NCBI GenBank assembly: GCA_902802945.1
Contig: CADCOC010000038.1
Span: 2,348 to 35,006, forward strand
DNA: 32,659 nt
Direction: 5' to 3'
Source: an uncultured bacterium
Lineage (GTDB): Bacteria; Verrucomicrobiota; Kiritimatiellia; RFP12; UBA1067
The notes under the pieces are model-generated. The model worked only from the letters and a program-made list of their open reading frames with translations. It was not told the DNA's origin and did not search any database. Positions within the stretch are counted from its first letter, which is position 1. Every line of letters starts with the position of its first letter. Both the position numbers and the translations under genes were made by a program. Shown one piece after another: positions 16,701-23,705 of this stretch.

Positions 16701-18036
16701 CTTCGTCGTATCCGCCAGAAAGAAGCGAGAGGTAAAGCCCGGCGATGTTGCAGTAGCCCTCTCGCTCCGCTACTTCCGCGATACCGAGAAGCGCGGCGGC
16801 ATTTGTGCGCAATCCCGCACGCCCGGCGACGCACAGGCGGAAGTCCCAGGCAAGGGGCAGGCTGGCAACCATCCTCGCATACGCATTGCGGCTGTTGTTC
16901 GAGATCAGCGCGCCGCGGCCGGACAATGCCTCTTTCCAATCCCGGGCAAACACAAGGGAAACGTAGCCAACGTGTTCGGCATAGCGTTCCTCCGGACAGT
17001 TCCTGTCTCCCCACCCGCCGTCGCTCCACGACTGCCCCATCACCTCTGCTGGTCTCGTCTTCGCGATCTTGTCCGGCTTGGCTACCGCCGCGCACATGGC
17101 GGAAAGCAGACGCTCCGGCACGTTGTCCACGTGGCGGGATTCTATGTTTGCGTGCCTATAGTCCAAGTCTACGTCCATCCTCTCGGAACGTTTGAACGCA
17201 AGATCGGCCTCCGCGAATTTCCCGTCCATTGCGAACGTGCAGCCCTGCACGATGTAGGCCAATTCGCTTTTGTCCGCATCGCTGCCCGTAATTCCCCGAT
17301 CTTTCGGAATCGCATCCAACCCCTGCCGCCATCCCGTCCAGAAACACAGCGAGGCGAAGGATGCGGCAAAACGCCAGTCCCAATGCCAGCCGGCGCGGAA
17401 TGCGGACTCGATCGCGACAAGCGCCTTGCGCACGTCGCGTCCCTGCAAGAAACGAATGTTGAGCCAATAGCGCATGAGCCGGAAGAAAAGCCTCTCGCCT
17501 TCGGCAAACTTGAAATCCGGCTCGTCCAGGACGACCATCGCCGCATGCCATGCGGCTCCGCGCGCAATGGCTATTCCGCCAGGCGCGACAAGCCCCCTCG
17601 TAAGTGCGGCCGACATCCCCGCGCCGGAGCCGACAACAAGCAGCCGCGCACATTCTGCCTGAAGCACGAGCCTATCAAAGTCAACGCCCCCTGCCGTGTG
17701 ATGCCCGATCGCATGAAGCAGGTCGTTATTGTCGGGAAACCATTTTTTGGCTTCGCCATCCCGCAGTATCGCCGCAAGGTCTTTCGCCCTGTATTCCGCC
17801 TGGGCGACATAATCGGAACAGTACGCCTGCTTCTGCTTGATCAGACCGCGAGAACGGAGCGTTTTCATGGCCGACGCGGCGGCTTTCGCCGGATTCGACA
17901 CAAACGCCGTCTTGCCAAAACACCGGCCAAACAACACGGCAAGCGACGCCTTGCCGAGCGGAAACGGCACGTATGCGAACATCGTCGCGGCGAACTTCTC
18001 GGCCTCGTCAAGCGAGTTGAACTCATCGAGATTCAT
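13753..18036 (-). CDS. Large SNF2-family ATPase with long unrecognised N-terminal region
   Basis: The protein has 1427 residues. The C-terminal third is a complete SNF2/Rad54-like motor: [23 protein letters not shown] near residue 1003 (Walker A), LDEAQ (motif II, DEAQ in place of DEAH), [20 protein letters not shown] (III), VFSQFTDYL (IV), [26 protein letters not shown] (V) and [11 protein letters not shown] (VI). It should translocate on duplex DNA and remodel DNA-protein complexes. The first roughly 950 residues show no motif I recognise and include helical, alanine-rich stretches. Its ATG overlaps the lpxK stop codon as ATGA, so translation is coupled to a lipid A gene, an odd partnership. 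No methyltransferase or other restriction gene adjoins. Confidence 0.9.
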   Translation of the reverse strand: [1427 protein letters not shown]

Positions 18037-19223
18037 TTGCTGCTAGTTCTGGACTTGCGGTTGCAGATGTGGGCGACGGCGGCGGTGAAGTTCTCCGCGC
18101 CCTTGAGAATCTCGATATCGACGCGCAGGTAGTAACACGGGACGGGCGTGGTCTCGAGACGCGGGAAGCGCACGGCGTCCTTCTCGGTGGTGATGAGCGC
18201 GTCGGCGTGGAGATCGGCGGTTTTGTTGAGCGCGAAGATGATTTCAGAGGAATCGTAGCGGTGGTGGTCGGCGTAGCGCTCGCACCAGATCACGCGCGCG
18301 CCGAGCTTGCGCAGGGAATCCTCGAAGCCCTGCGGCACGGCGATGCCGGAGAGCGTGGTGAGCGTCTTGCCCTTCAGCCAGTCGAGCGGAAGTTCCTCGC
18401 GGCTCCACACGTCCTTCAGTAGACGCGGCGCGTGACGGCACTCGATGATTTCGGCTGTCTGGTTGTACTCGCGGATATCGCGAATGACTTCCTCCGAGTT
18501 GCCGTCGGACTTCGTGAGGAAGATGAAGTCGGCGCGAGAGATGTGGCTCGCGGGTTCACGGAGAACGCCGCGCGGCAGCATGTGTCCGTTACCGAATGGA
18601 TTCGTCTTGTCGACGAGCACGACCTCAAGAGAGTGTTTGAGTCGCTGGTACTGGAAGCCGTCGTCGAGGATAAGTGTGTCGCAGCCGAAACGCGAGATGG
18701 CGTAGCGTCCGGCCTTCACGCGGTTGCGGTCAACGAGCACGCACACGCCCGGCAGGTTTGACGCGAGCATGTACGGCTCGTCGCCGCCGGTTGCTGCGTC
18801 GAGCTTGATCTGGCGTCCGTCGGAGACAACGAGCGGCGGCTGTTCCACCACCTGCTTGAACATCCGCTCCCACCACGGCGCCTCCTTGCGGCGGTAGCCG
18901 CGCGAGAGGATCGCCACCTTGCGTCCAGCCGCCGCAAGCTCGTGGGCGAATTTCTCCGTAACGGGCGTCTTGCCCGTTCCGCCCGCCGTGACGTTGCCGA
19001 TGGAGATCACCTGGCAGCCGAGCGGGAACCGGCGCAGTATTCCCCAGTTGTAGAGTACATAGCGGACCGCGACTACGAACTGGAAAACCTTCGAGAGAAC
19101 ATTGAGGAAGGCCAGCAACACGCGCACGCCGCCGGGCTGGTTCTGGTCCGCACCCGGTTGTTGGATGATCTTGACGAGCGCGTGCTCGAGACGCTCGACG
19201 TAGCTGACCTTCTGCTTCTGCAC
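18033..19223 (-). CDS. lpxK: Tetraacyldisaccharide 4'-kinase (lipid A biosynthesis)
   Basis: Phosphorylates the 4' position of the lipid A disaccharide precursor at the inner membrane, giving lipid IVA. 396 residues, somewhat longer than the usual 320-350, mainly through its N-terminus. A hydrophobic segment at about 32-60 (VLLAFLNVLSKVFQFVVAVRY) precedes the P-loop ISIGNVTAGGTGKTP, the LpxK signature. Further on are LSRGYRRK, DEPYMLA and LILDDGFQY. The start appears to be GTG at 19223, three bases after the DUF1080 stop codon; the ribosome site is poor, so coupling is likely. The 3' end overlaps the SNF2 start by four bases. Confidence 0.93.
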   Translation of the reverse strand: MQKQKVSYVERLEHALVKIIQQPGADQNQPGGVRVLLAFLNVLSKVFQFVVAVRYVLYNWGILRRFPLGCQVISIGNVTAGGTGKTPVTEKFAHELAAAGRKVAILSRGYRRKEAPWWERMFKQVVEQPPLVVSDGRQIKLDAATGGDEPYMLASNLPGVCVLVDRNRVKAGRYAISRFGCDTLILDDGFQYQRLKHSLEVVLVDKTNPFGNGHMLPRGVLREPASHISRADFIFLTKSDGNSEEVIRDIREYNQTAEIIECRHAPRLLKDVWSREELPLDWLKGKTLTTLSGIAVPQGFEDSLRKLGARVIWCERYADHHRYDSSEIIFALNKTADLHADALITTEKDAVRFPRLETTPVPCYYLRVDIEILKGAENFTAAVAHICNRKSRTSSK

Positions 19224-19226
19224 GCC

Positions 19227-20348
19227 TTACTTGACGATCGGCGTGAGTTTCATGTCGCGGAAGTCCGCGTCCGAGTGGTCGCCCTGGATGTAGAGCGGAC
19301 CGGGTACGAACTCGTCGGCCGTCATGGCGCCGCCTGTGATGCCCACCACTGGCTGCTTGTCGATGATCGTAGTGCCGTTGAGGACCACGGTGAGGTGGCG
19401 CTTGTAGAGTGTCACGTCCACGGACTGCCACTCGTTGGCCGGCTTTTCCGCCGCAACCTTCGGCGTGATGCGTCCGTAGAGCGCAGCCATGTTGTGGCAG
19501 TCCACGGGCTTGCGGTAGCTGTCGAGCACCTGGATCTCGTAGATGCCGCGCAGGTACACGCCGGAGTTGCAGCCCGGCAGCACGCGCACCTGGTACTTCA
19601 AGTTGAAGTCGAAGAAGTCGGCGCGCTTCGTGCGGAGGTTGCCGTTCTTGTGGACGGACCGGCCCTTCTTGTCGCGCGTGATGCGGTTGGAGAGCACGCC
19701 ATCCTTGAGCGTCCAGCCGTTGATTTTGTCCGTACCCATAATCTCAAAGTCGTTGATCGAGCCCGCGAGGAGATCGATGGGCTTGCCGTAGACGGCCTTG
19801 GAGAAGTCGGGTACGGGGCCGATGGGCGGATTGCGCTTGCCGCAGATGTCCTGCGGCTTGTCGACGGCCTTGCCATTGCCATCCACCGTGCAGAACGTGC
19901 CCTTCAGCGCCTTGCCGTCAACCGTACACGTCACGCGCAGTGCGCGCCATGCGGCCTTGTCTTTCGCCTTGCCCTTCGGCTTGCTGAAGGAACGCTGGAT
20001 GGTGAAGCCCTTAGCGTCGATCTGCGTGACCTCGGCCGGCGTGGGGCTTGCCCAGCGCCAGAGAAGGAGCGCGGACGGCTTGCCGTCCTTGCCCTTCTCA
20101 AGGATGAGGTGTGCGGTGTTCATCTCAGGATAGGGCAGCGTGATAGACCAGTTGCCGTACGCGCAACCGCAGTCCGCGCATGTGCAGACTTTCGAGCAGG
20201 TACACGAGGCGGGAGCCTTTGCGCAACCGCACGACTTGGGTGCGGTACAAACGTCACCGCAGGCGGACGAGCAGAAGCCAGAGGTGAACAAAACGATTCC
20301 GGCAGAGGCTACGCCCGCCGACAACAATTTGAGGATAGATTTTTTCAT
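19227..20348 (-). CDS. Secreted DUF1080 (3-keto-disaccharide hydrolase-like) protein with Cys-rich segment
   Basis: The protein has 373 residues. A signal peptide is visible at about 1-24 (MKKSILKLLSAGVASAGIVL), followed by a stretch with 11 Cys between residues 26 and 62 in CxC and CxxC spacings. A middle domain (about 64-160) is unrecognised. The C-terminal DUF1080/LamG-like beta domain (about 185-373) has GWTLKDGVLSN, FDFNLKYQVRVLPGCNSGVYLRGIYEIQVLDS and NEWQSVDVTLYKRHLTVVLNGTTI. The family is abundant in PVC bacteria; some members hydrolyse 3-keto-glycosides. The ATG lies seven bases after a TATAAT box. The preceding MFS sugar porter suggests a carbohydrate role. The Cys cluster could bind metal or form disulfides. 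Confidence 0.85.
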   Translation of the reverse strand: MKKSILKLLSAGVASAGIVLFTSGFCSSACGDVCTAPKSCGCAKAPASCTCSKVCTCADCGCAYGNWSITLPYPEMNTAHLILEKGKDGKPSALLLWRWASPTPAEVTQIDAKGFTIQRSFSKPKGKAKDKAAWRALRVTCTVDGKALKGTFCTVDGNGKAVDKPQDICGKRNPPIGPVPDFSKAVYGKPIDLLAGSINDFEIMGTDKINGWTLKDGVLSNRITRDKKGRSVHKNGNLRTKRADFFDFNLKYQVRVLPGCNSGVYLRGIYEIQVLDSYRKPVDCHNMAALYGRITPKVAAEKPANEWQSVDVTLYKRHLTVVLNGTTIIDKQPVVGITGGAMTADEFVPGPLYIQGDHSDADFRDMKLTPIVK

Positions 20349-20355
20349 GGCGAAG

Positions 20356-20361
20356 ATTATA
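20356..20361 (-). promoter_or_regulatory. -10 box of the DUF1080 gene, overlapping the MFS stop codon
   Basis: TATGGTATAAT on the minus strand, seven bases before the ATG at 20348. The TAA stop codon of the MFS gene (20359-20357) lies inside this hexamer. TAGACG 18 bases upstream is a possible -35. Confidence 0.6.
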
Positions 20362-21664
20362 CCATAAATTTATGGTCTTCGTCTATGTGGCGGCCTTTCG
20401 TTTCTGGCATGACGAATATGGCCCAGACCATTTCAATCAGCATCATCACGGCGAAGAACGCAAAAGCCCAAGTTCCCGTGCGCTCGGCCGCAACCGGAAA
20501 GAGCCACGAGACGAGCATGCACATGATCCAATGGACCATGCCGCCGAAGCTCTGTCCCTTCGCCCGCACGTCCGGCGGGAAAATCTCAGAGATGAACACC
20601 CAGATCACGGCGCTTGCCGAGAACGCCACCGACGCGATGAATCCGTACACGCCAAGCATCGCCAGCCACGGCGTGCAGGCGTCGCCCAGCGAAACCTGCC
20701 ACGCGACGAGTCCGTGCATCGCCGCCATCAACGCGCAACCGGATATGAGAAGCGGACGCCGTCCGAACCTGTCGATGAGGAAGAACGCAGCCACGGTGAA
20801 CACGAGGTTTACCACCCCGACGCCGATCGTACCCGCGAGCGACACGAGTTCGCTCCCTTCGCCGAAGATCATCTTGAAGATGCGCGGCGAGTAGAAGTTC
20901 ACCGCGTTCACGCCCGACAACTGGCTGAAGAACGCCACCGTGAAGCAAAGGAGAATCGGTTTCAGATTTCGCCGTACGAACAGTGGCGCGTCCGGGAGGG
21001 TCGCGCTTGTCGCGACCTTCCCCCCGCGCGCCGCCAACCACATCGGACTTTCCGGCACCGGCACAAGTGCCGCCAGATACATCACGACCGGAATGCACTC
21101 CGCGCCGAGCATCGCCCGCCATACCACGGATGCCGACGCTGGTATCCACCGCGCAACGCAGTAATTGGAAATGTACGAAACGACGATGCCCAGCACAATG
21201 CAGAACTGGTTGACGAGCACGAGACGTCCGCGACTCTCCGGCGGCGCGATCTCGGCAATGTACATCGGCACGGCTACCGACACTCCTCCGATGGCGATGC
21301 CGCCGATGAAACGCATCCAGCCGAGGACATGCGGCCCCAACAATCCCACAACCGGTAGGGCGGTCGCCCCGCGACCGCCGCTAGGCGTCACCGCGCATCC
21401 CGCAGCCGAAATCAAAAACAAAACGCCCATCCAGACAAGCGTCGGTTTGCGTCCGAACCGGTCACACATCCGTCCCGCCACCAGCGCGCCGAACACTGTG
21501 CCAATCAACGCGCCAGCCACGACAAGTCCGTGCCAGAACGGCGCGAGCTTGAACTCGTTTTGAATCGCCTCCTCGCAACCTGAAATAACTCCTGCATCGA
21601 AACCGAACAGAAGCCCGCCCAGCGAAACTGCACAGACTATCCACCGCAAGCTCATTGTTTTCAT
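20357..21664 (-). CDS. MFS sugar porter family transporter
   Basis: Likely proton-coupled sugar uptake across the inner membrane. 435 residues, about 12 membrane helices. Sugar-porter signatures are LFGFDAGVISG in helix 1, GRMCDRFGRKP between helices 2 and 3, PMYIAEIAPPESRGRLV, VPESPMWL before the central loop, QLSGVNAVNFYSP in helix 7, DRFGRRPLL and the C-terminal PETKGR. The central loop is shorter than in XylE. Two palindromic elements sit in loop regions (20994-21022 and 21354-21382) and encode GGKVATSATLP and GGRGATALP, so both look like tolerated insertions. AGGATTAAGG precedes the ATG. The substrate is unknown; the following DUF1080 gene suggests glycoside use. Confidence 0.92.
   Translation of the reverse strand: MKTMSLRWIVCAVSLGGLLFGFDAGVISGCEEAIQNEFKLAPFWHGLVVAGALIGTVFGALVAGRMCDRFGRKPTLVWMGVLFLISAAGCAVTPSGGRGATALPVVGLLGPHVLGWMRFIGGIAIGGVSVAVPMYIAEIAPPESRGRLVLVNQFCIVLGIVVSYISNYCVARWIPASASVVWRAMLGAECIPVVMYLAALVPVPESPMWLAARGGKVATSATLPDAPLFVRRNLKPILLCFTVAFFSQLSGVNAVNFYSPRIFKMIFGEGSELVSLAGTIGVGVVNLVFTVAAFFLIDRFGRRPLLISGCALMAAMHGLVAWQVSLGDACTPWLAMLGVYGFIASVAFSASAVIWVFISEIFPPDVRAKGQSFGGMVHWIMCMLVSWLFPVAAERTGTWAFAFFAVMMLIEMVWAIFVMPETKGRHIDEDHKFMV
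20994..21022 (+). repeat. Small palindromic element in the MFS gene (copy 2 of the glf element)
   Basis: Arms GGGAGGGTCGCG and CGCGACCTTCCC around loop CTTGT, 12-bp stem with one mismatch. Compared with the glf copy, a C-G pair is replaced by a T-A pair in the stem and the loop is identical. Confidence 0.7.
21359..21379. repeat. Perfect 9-bp hairpin in the MFS gene
   Basis: GGCGGTCGC, loop CCC, GCGACCGCC. It encodes part of the SGGRGATALP loop between two membrane helices. The flank AGGGCGGTCGC resembles the arm of the CTTGT element, so it may be a relative. Confidence 0.65.
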
Positions 21665-21682
21665 GCCTTAATCCTTTCAAGA

Positions 21683-22237
21683 CTAGCTGAGTTCACGCAA
21701 CTGGATGATTTCCGCACGACGCGCCTGCGCGTATGCAGCCACATCCAATCCCTCCTCTACGACCGGCGTGACGTACGCCGTTCCACAGACAGCGCAGCAG
21801 GCTCCTTCGTTCAAGTGCGCGCCGCATCGCGGACACCGCATCTCCAGCAACTCGCCGCACTGCGTGCAACGAACCCCGCCAGTCGGCGATGCAATCTTCC
21901 TCGAAGGCCGATAGAACAGACGCCCTTCCACCACATACGGAACATTGCTTGGACAATGGCAGTTCGGACAAAAACCATGAACAACTGATTGCGGTACATT
22001 CAATGCCGACGCCAATGCAGCACTTGGTGATGGCCGCTCTTCCTGAAGCGGTACGCCTAAAATCTCAGATAGTTTCTTGACCGTTTCATCGGAAAGTTTA
22101 GTGGGCTGCCCACCCTCAAACATGGAAAGAGCCGACTGCGTGCAGCCGACCTGCACGGCGAGCTCCGTTTGACGGAGTCCCTTCGTGCGGCGCGCCTCCG
22201 CAAAGCGAAGGCATAACTCTTTCGATACGTTGGACAT
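21683..22237 (-). CDS. XRE-type HTH protein with two C-terminal zinc ribbons
   Basis: Probable DNA-binding regulator of 184 residues. The N-terminal helix-turn-helix (about 8-62) reads LCLRFAEARRTKGLRQTELAVQVGCTQSALSMFEGG. A linker leads to two zinc-ribbon-like units: CPNC with CTQC, and CPRC with CAVC (eight Cys in CxxC pairs). The start is the ATG at 22237, preceded by a CATACTAT sequence; a longer frame to 22294 runs through that promoter. It lies immediately left of the TTATCAACA cluster, so its promoter could be affected by DnaA. The gene is 18 bases upstream of the MFS gene and may control or accompany it. Its operator is unknown. Confidence 0.85.
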   Translation of the reverse strand: MSNVSKELCLRFAEARRTKGLRQTELAVQVGCTQSALSMFEGGQPTKLSDETVKKLSEILGVPLQEERPSPSAALASALNVPQSVVHGFCPNCHCPSNVPYVVEGRLFYRPSRKIASPTGGVRCTQCGELLEMRCPRCGAHLNEGACCAVCGTAYVTPVVEEGLDVAAYAQARRAEIIQLRELS

Positions 22238-22245
22238 GACGGCGA

Positions 22246-22253
22246 ATAGTATG
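22246..22253 (-). promoter_or_regulatory. Probable -10 region of the HTH/zinc-ribbon gene
   Basis: GCATACTAT on the minus strand ends eight to ten bases before the ATG at 22237, depending on register (CATACT or TACTAT). It is weaker than the other boxes but in the same near-leaderless position. Confidence 0.4.
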
Positions 22254-22284
22254 CTCTTTTCAGGGCGTCTTGACAAGACGGATA

Positions 22285-22390
22285 TTATCAACAATTATCA
22301 ACAGATTTATCACAACTCAAGTTATAAACAGGTTATAATAAGTGTGTTTATTACTTACTTATCAACACTAGGTGATAATTCAGTTGATAA
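22285..22390. other. Cluster of TTATCAACA words: candidate DnaA-box cluster/origin element
   Basis: TTATCAACA occurs exactly at 22285-22293, 22295-22303 and 22359-22367. One-mismatch versions are TTATAAACA at 22322-22330 and TTATCAACT on the minus strand at 22390-22382. The span is very AT-rich, unlike its surroundings, and lies between the HTH gene and the RlmL-like gene, close to dnaN and dnaA. The word differs from the common TTATCCACA DnaA box at one base. Confidence 0.55.
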
Positions 22391-23674
22391 CTCAGCGCCC
22401 TTGATTTCACAACCCGGAAATACGAATAGACGGCAGTCAATCGGTCCATTGTAGAAAGGAATTCGCGTTACATAGAACAAATTGATCATTTTTGAGAGTT
22501 CAGGGCTACCCGTTAACACGCCGCCAGTATAACCGGGGCACTTCTCGTTCATGAATGTTCCTATACGTTCATAGATGGGGGCGAGTTCGGCCGGATCACC
22601 AAGGCGTATTCCATATTCGGGATTGAAAAACACGCAGCCACGGGCTTTGTATCCCTCTTTTCCCGTTATGGAGAATGACACAAAGGGTTCTGAAGTTTGT
22701 GAAGGAGGAATCGGGGTATCGCCGAAGTCGCACGCCTTGAATTGAATGTATTTAGAAACGCCTGCGATATAGGCATTGGTCTTGGCGTTTTCAATTGCCT
22801 CAGGGGAGATGTCCGTTGCAATGATCGGCGGAAGACCTTCCGTCTTCTCCTGTTCTTGCGCTTCCAGCAGCATTTCCTTCCAAATCTGCTCTGGCGTTGC
22901 ACCGAAGCGCTGACGTGGAGCAACGCGCGGAGCCTTCTCCCCTTCGATCATGAGCTTATATCCTTTGATGGACATAAAACCGAAATGCGCGCGCAGTGAT
23001 CCGGGTGCGCGGTTCATAGCGGCGAGCGCGGCTTCTATGGCCGGTGTTCCGCTTCCGCACATAGGGGAAATGAACGGGGTTTTCCGATCCCAGTGTAGAG
23101 CGTCGATGCAGGCAGCGGCAAGAGTTTCCTGCATTGGCGCGGATCCCGGTATCTTGCGGTACCCGCGCTTGCAAAGAGGAGCGCCGCTTGTGTCTAGGTA
23201 TATGATCATCCTGTCGCGTTCCCAATGCAGGAACACGGCTGCGCCACGGTCATAGTCTGAACCTGAATCGGGACGGCTTCCGCACCTATCGCGAATGCGG
23301 TCGACGATTGCGTCTTTGGTCACCAGCGACGGAAGGCGCGTATCGCGTATCGTATCGTTGTTGACGACTGAGAATACGGAAAAATAGGATTCCGTTTCAA
23401 TCAAGTTCTCCCAATCGATCGACGCTACTAGACTATACAATTCGCGTATGTGCCTACAGCGCGCGCGCAACAACGGCACAAGCACCCTGTGAGCAGTGCG
23501 CAGGCGCAGGTTAAGCCGCAGTACGTCGCGCATCGCCCCCTTCACGACGACGATGTTGTCCGCTTCATCTATTATCTTGTATCCAAGTTCGCATACCTCG
23601 CGCTTCACCCAGGGGGCAAGGCAGTTAGCGCAAGACAGAACGATCGGATAGGAGCTATCCGTCCACAGTCTCAT
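22355..23674 (-). CDS. THUMP-type class I SAM-dependent RNA methyltransferase, RlmL-like
   Basis: The protein has 439 residues. The N-terminal part (about 1-150) is the ferredoxin-like/THUMP RNA-binding region, starting LSCANCLAPWVKREVCELG with RLNLRLRTAHRVLVPLL. The methyltransferase domain has motif I SPMCGSGTPAIEAA near residue 205, ATDISPEAIENAKTNA, and a catalytic motif FFNPEYGIRLGD near 352, where the usual NPPYG reads NPEYG. Homologues methylate guanine N2 in 23S rRNA (RlmL, m2G2445) or similar targets. AAGG six bases before the ATG serves as ribosome site. It is 31 bases downstream of dnaN. Its 3' end overlaps the AT-rich TTATCAACA cluster. Confidence 0.85.
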   Translation of the reverse strand: MRLWTDSSYPIVLSCANCLAPWVKREVCELGYKIIDEADNIVVVKGAMRDVLRLNLRLRTAHRVLVPLLRARCRHIRELYSLVASIDWENLIETESYFSVFSVVNNDTIRDTRLPSLVTKDAIVDRIRDRCGSRPDSGSDYDRGAAVFLHWERDRMIIYLDTSGAPLCKRGYRKIPGSAPMQETLAAACIDALHWDRKTPFISPMCGSGTPAIEAALAAMNRAPGSLRAHFGFMSIKGYKLMIEGEKAPRVAPRQRFGATPEQIWKEMLLEAQEQEKTEGLPPIIATDISPEAIENAKTNAYIAGVSKYIQFKACDFGDTPIPPSQTSEPFVSFSITGKEGYKARGCVFFNPEYGIRLGDPAELAPIYERIGTFMNEKCPGYTGGVLTGSPELSKMINLFYVTRIPFYNGPIDCRLFVFPGCEIKGAELSTELSPSVDK

Positions 23675-23705
23675 TGCAAACCTTCTTCTGATGGTAAGGC
23701 GTCAA

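Noticed and set aside
12784..18036. DISARM defence system
   Set aside because: Only an SNF2 motor and a PLD-like protein are present; no methyltransferase, DUF1998 protein or second helicase is nearby.
20250..20275. Lipoprotein signal in the DUF1080 protein
   Set aside because: The residues before the first Cys (SGF) do not fit a lipobox; an ordinary signal peptide is more likely.
18942..20894. Long plus-strand open frame across lpxK, DUF1080 and MFS (650 codons)
   Set aside because: It crosses three well-supported minus-strand genes and their junctions and has no recognisable domains.
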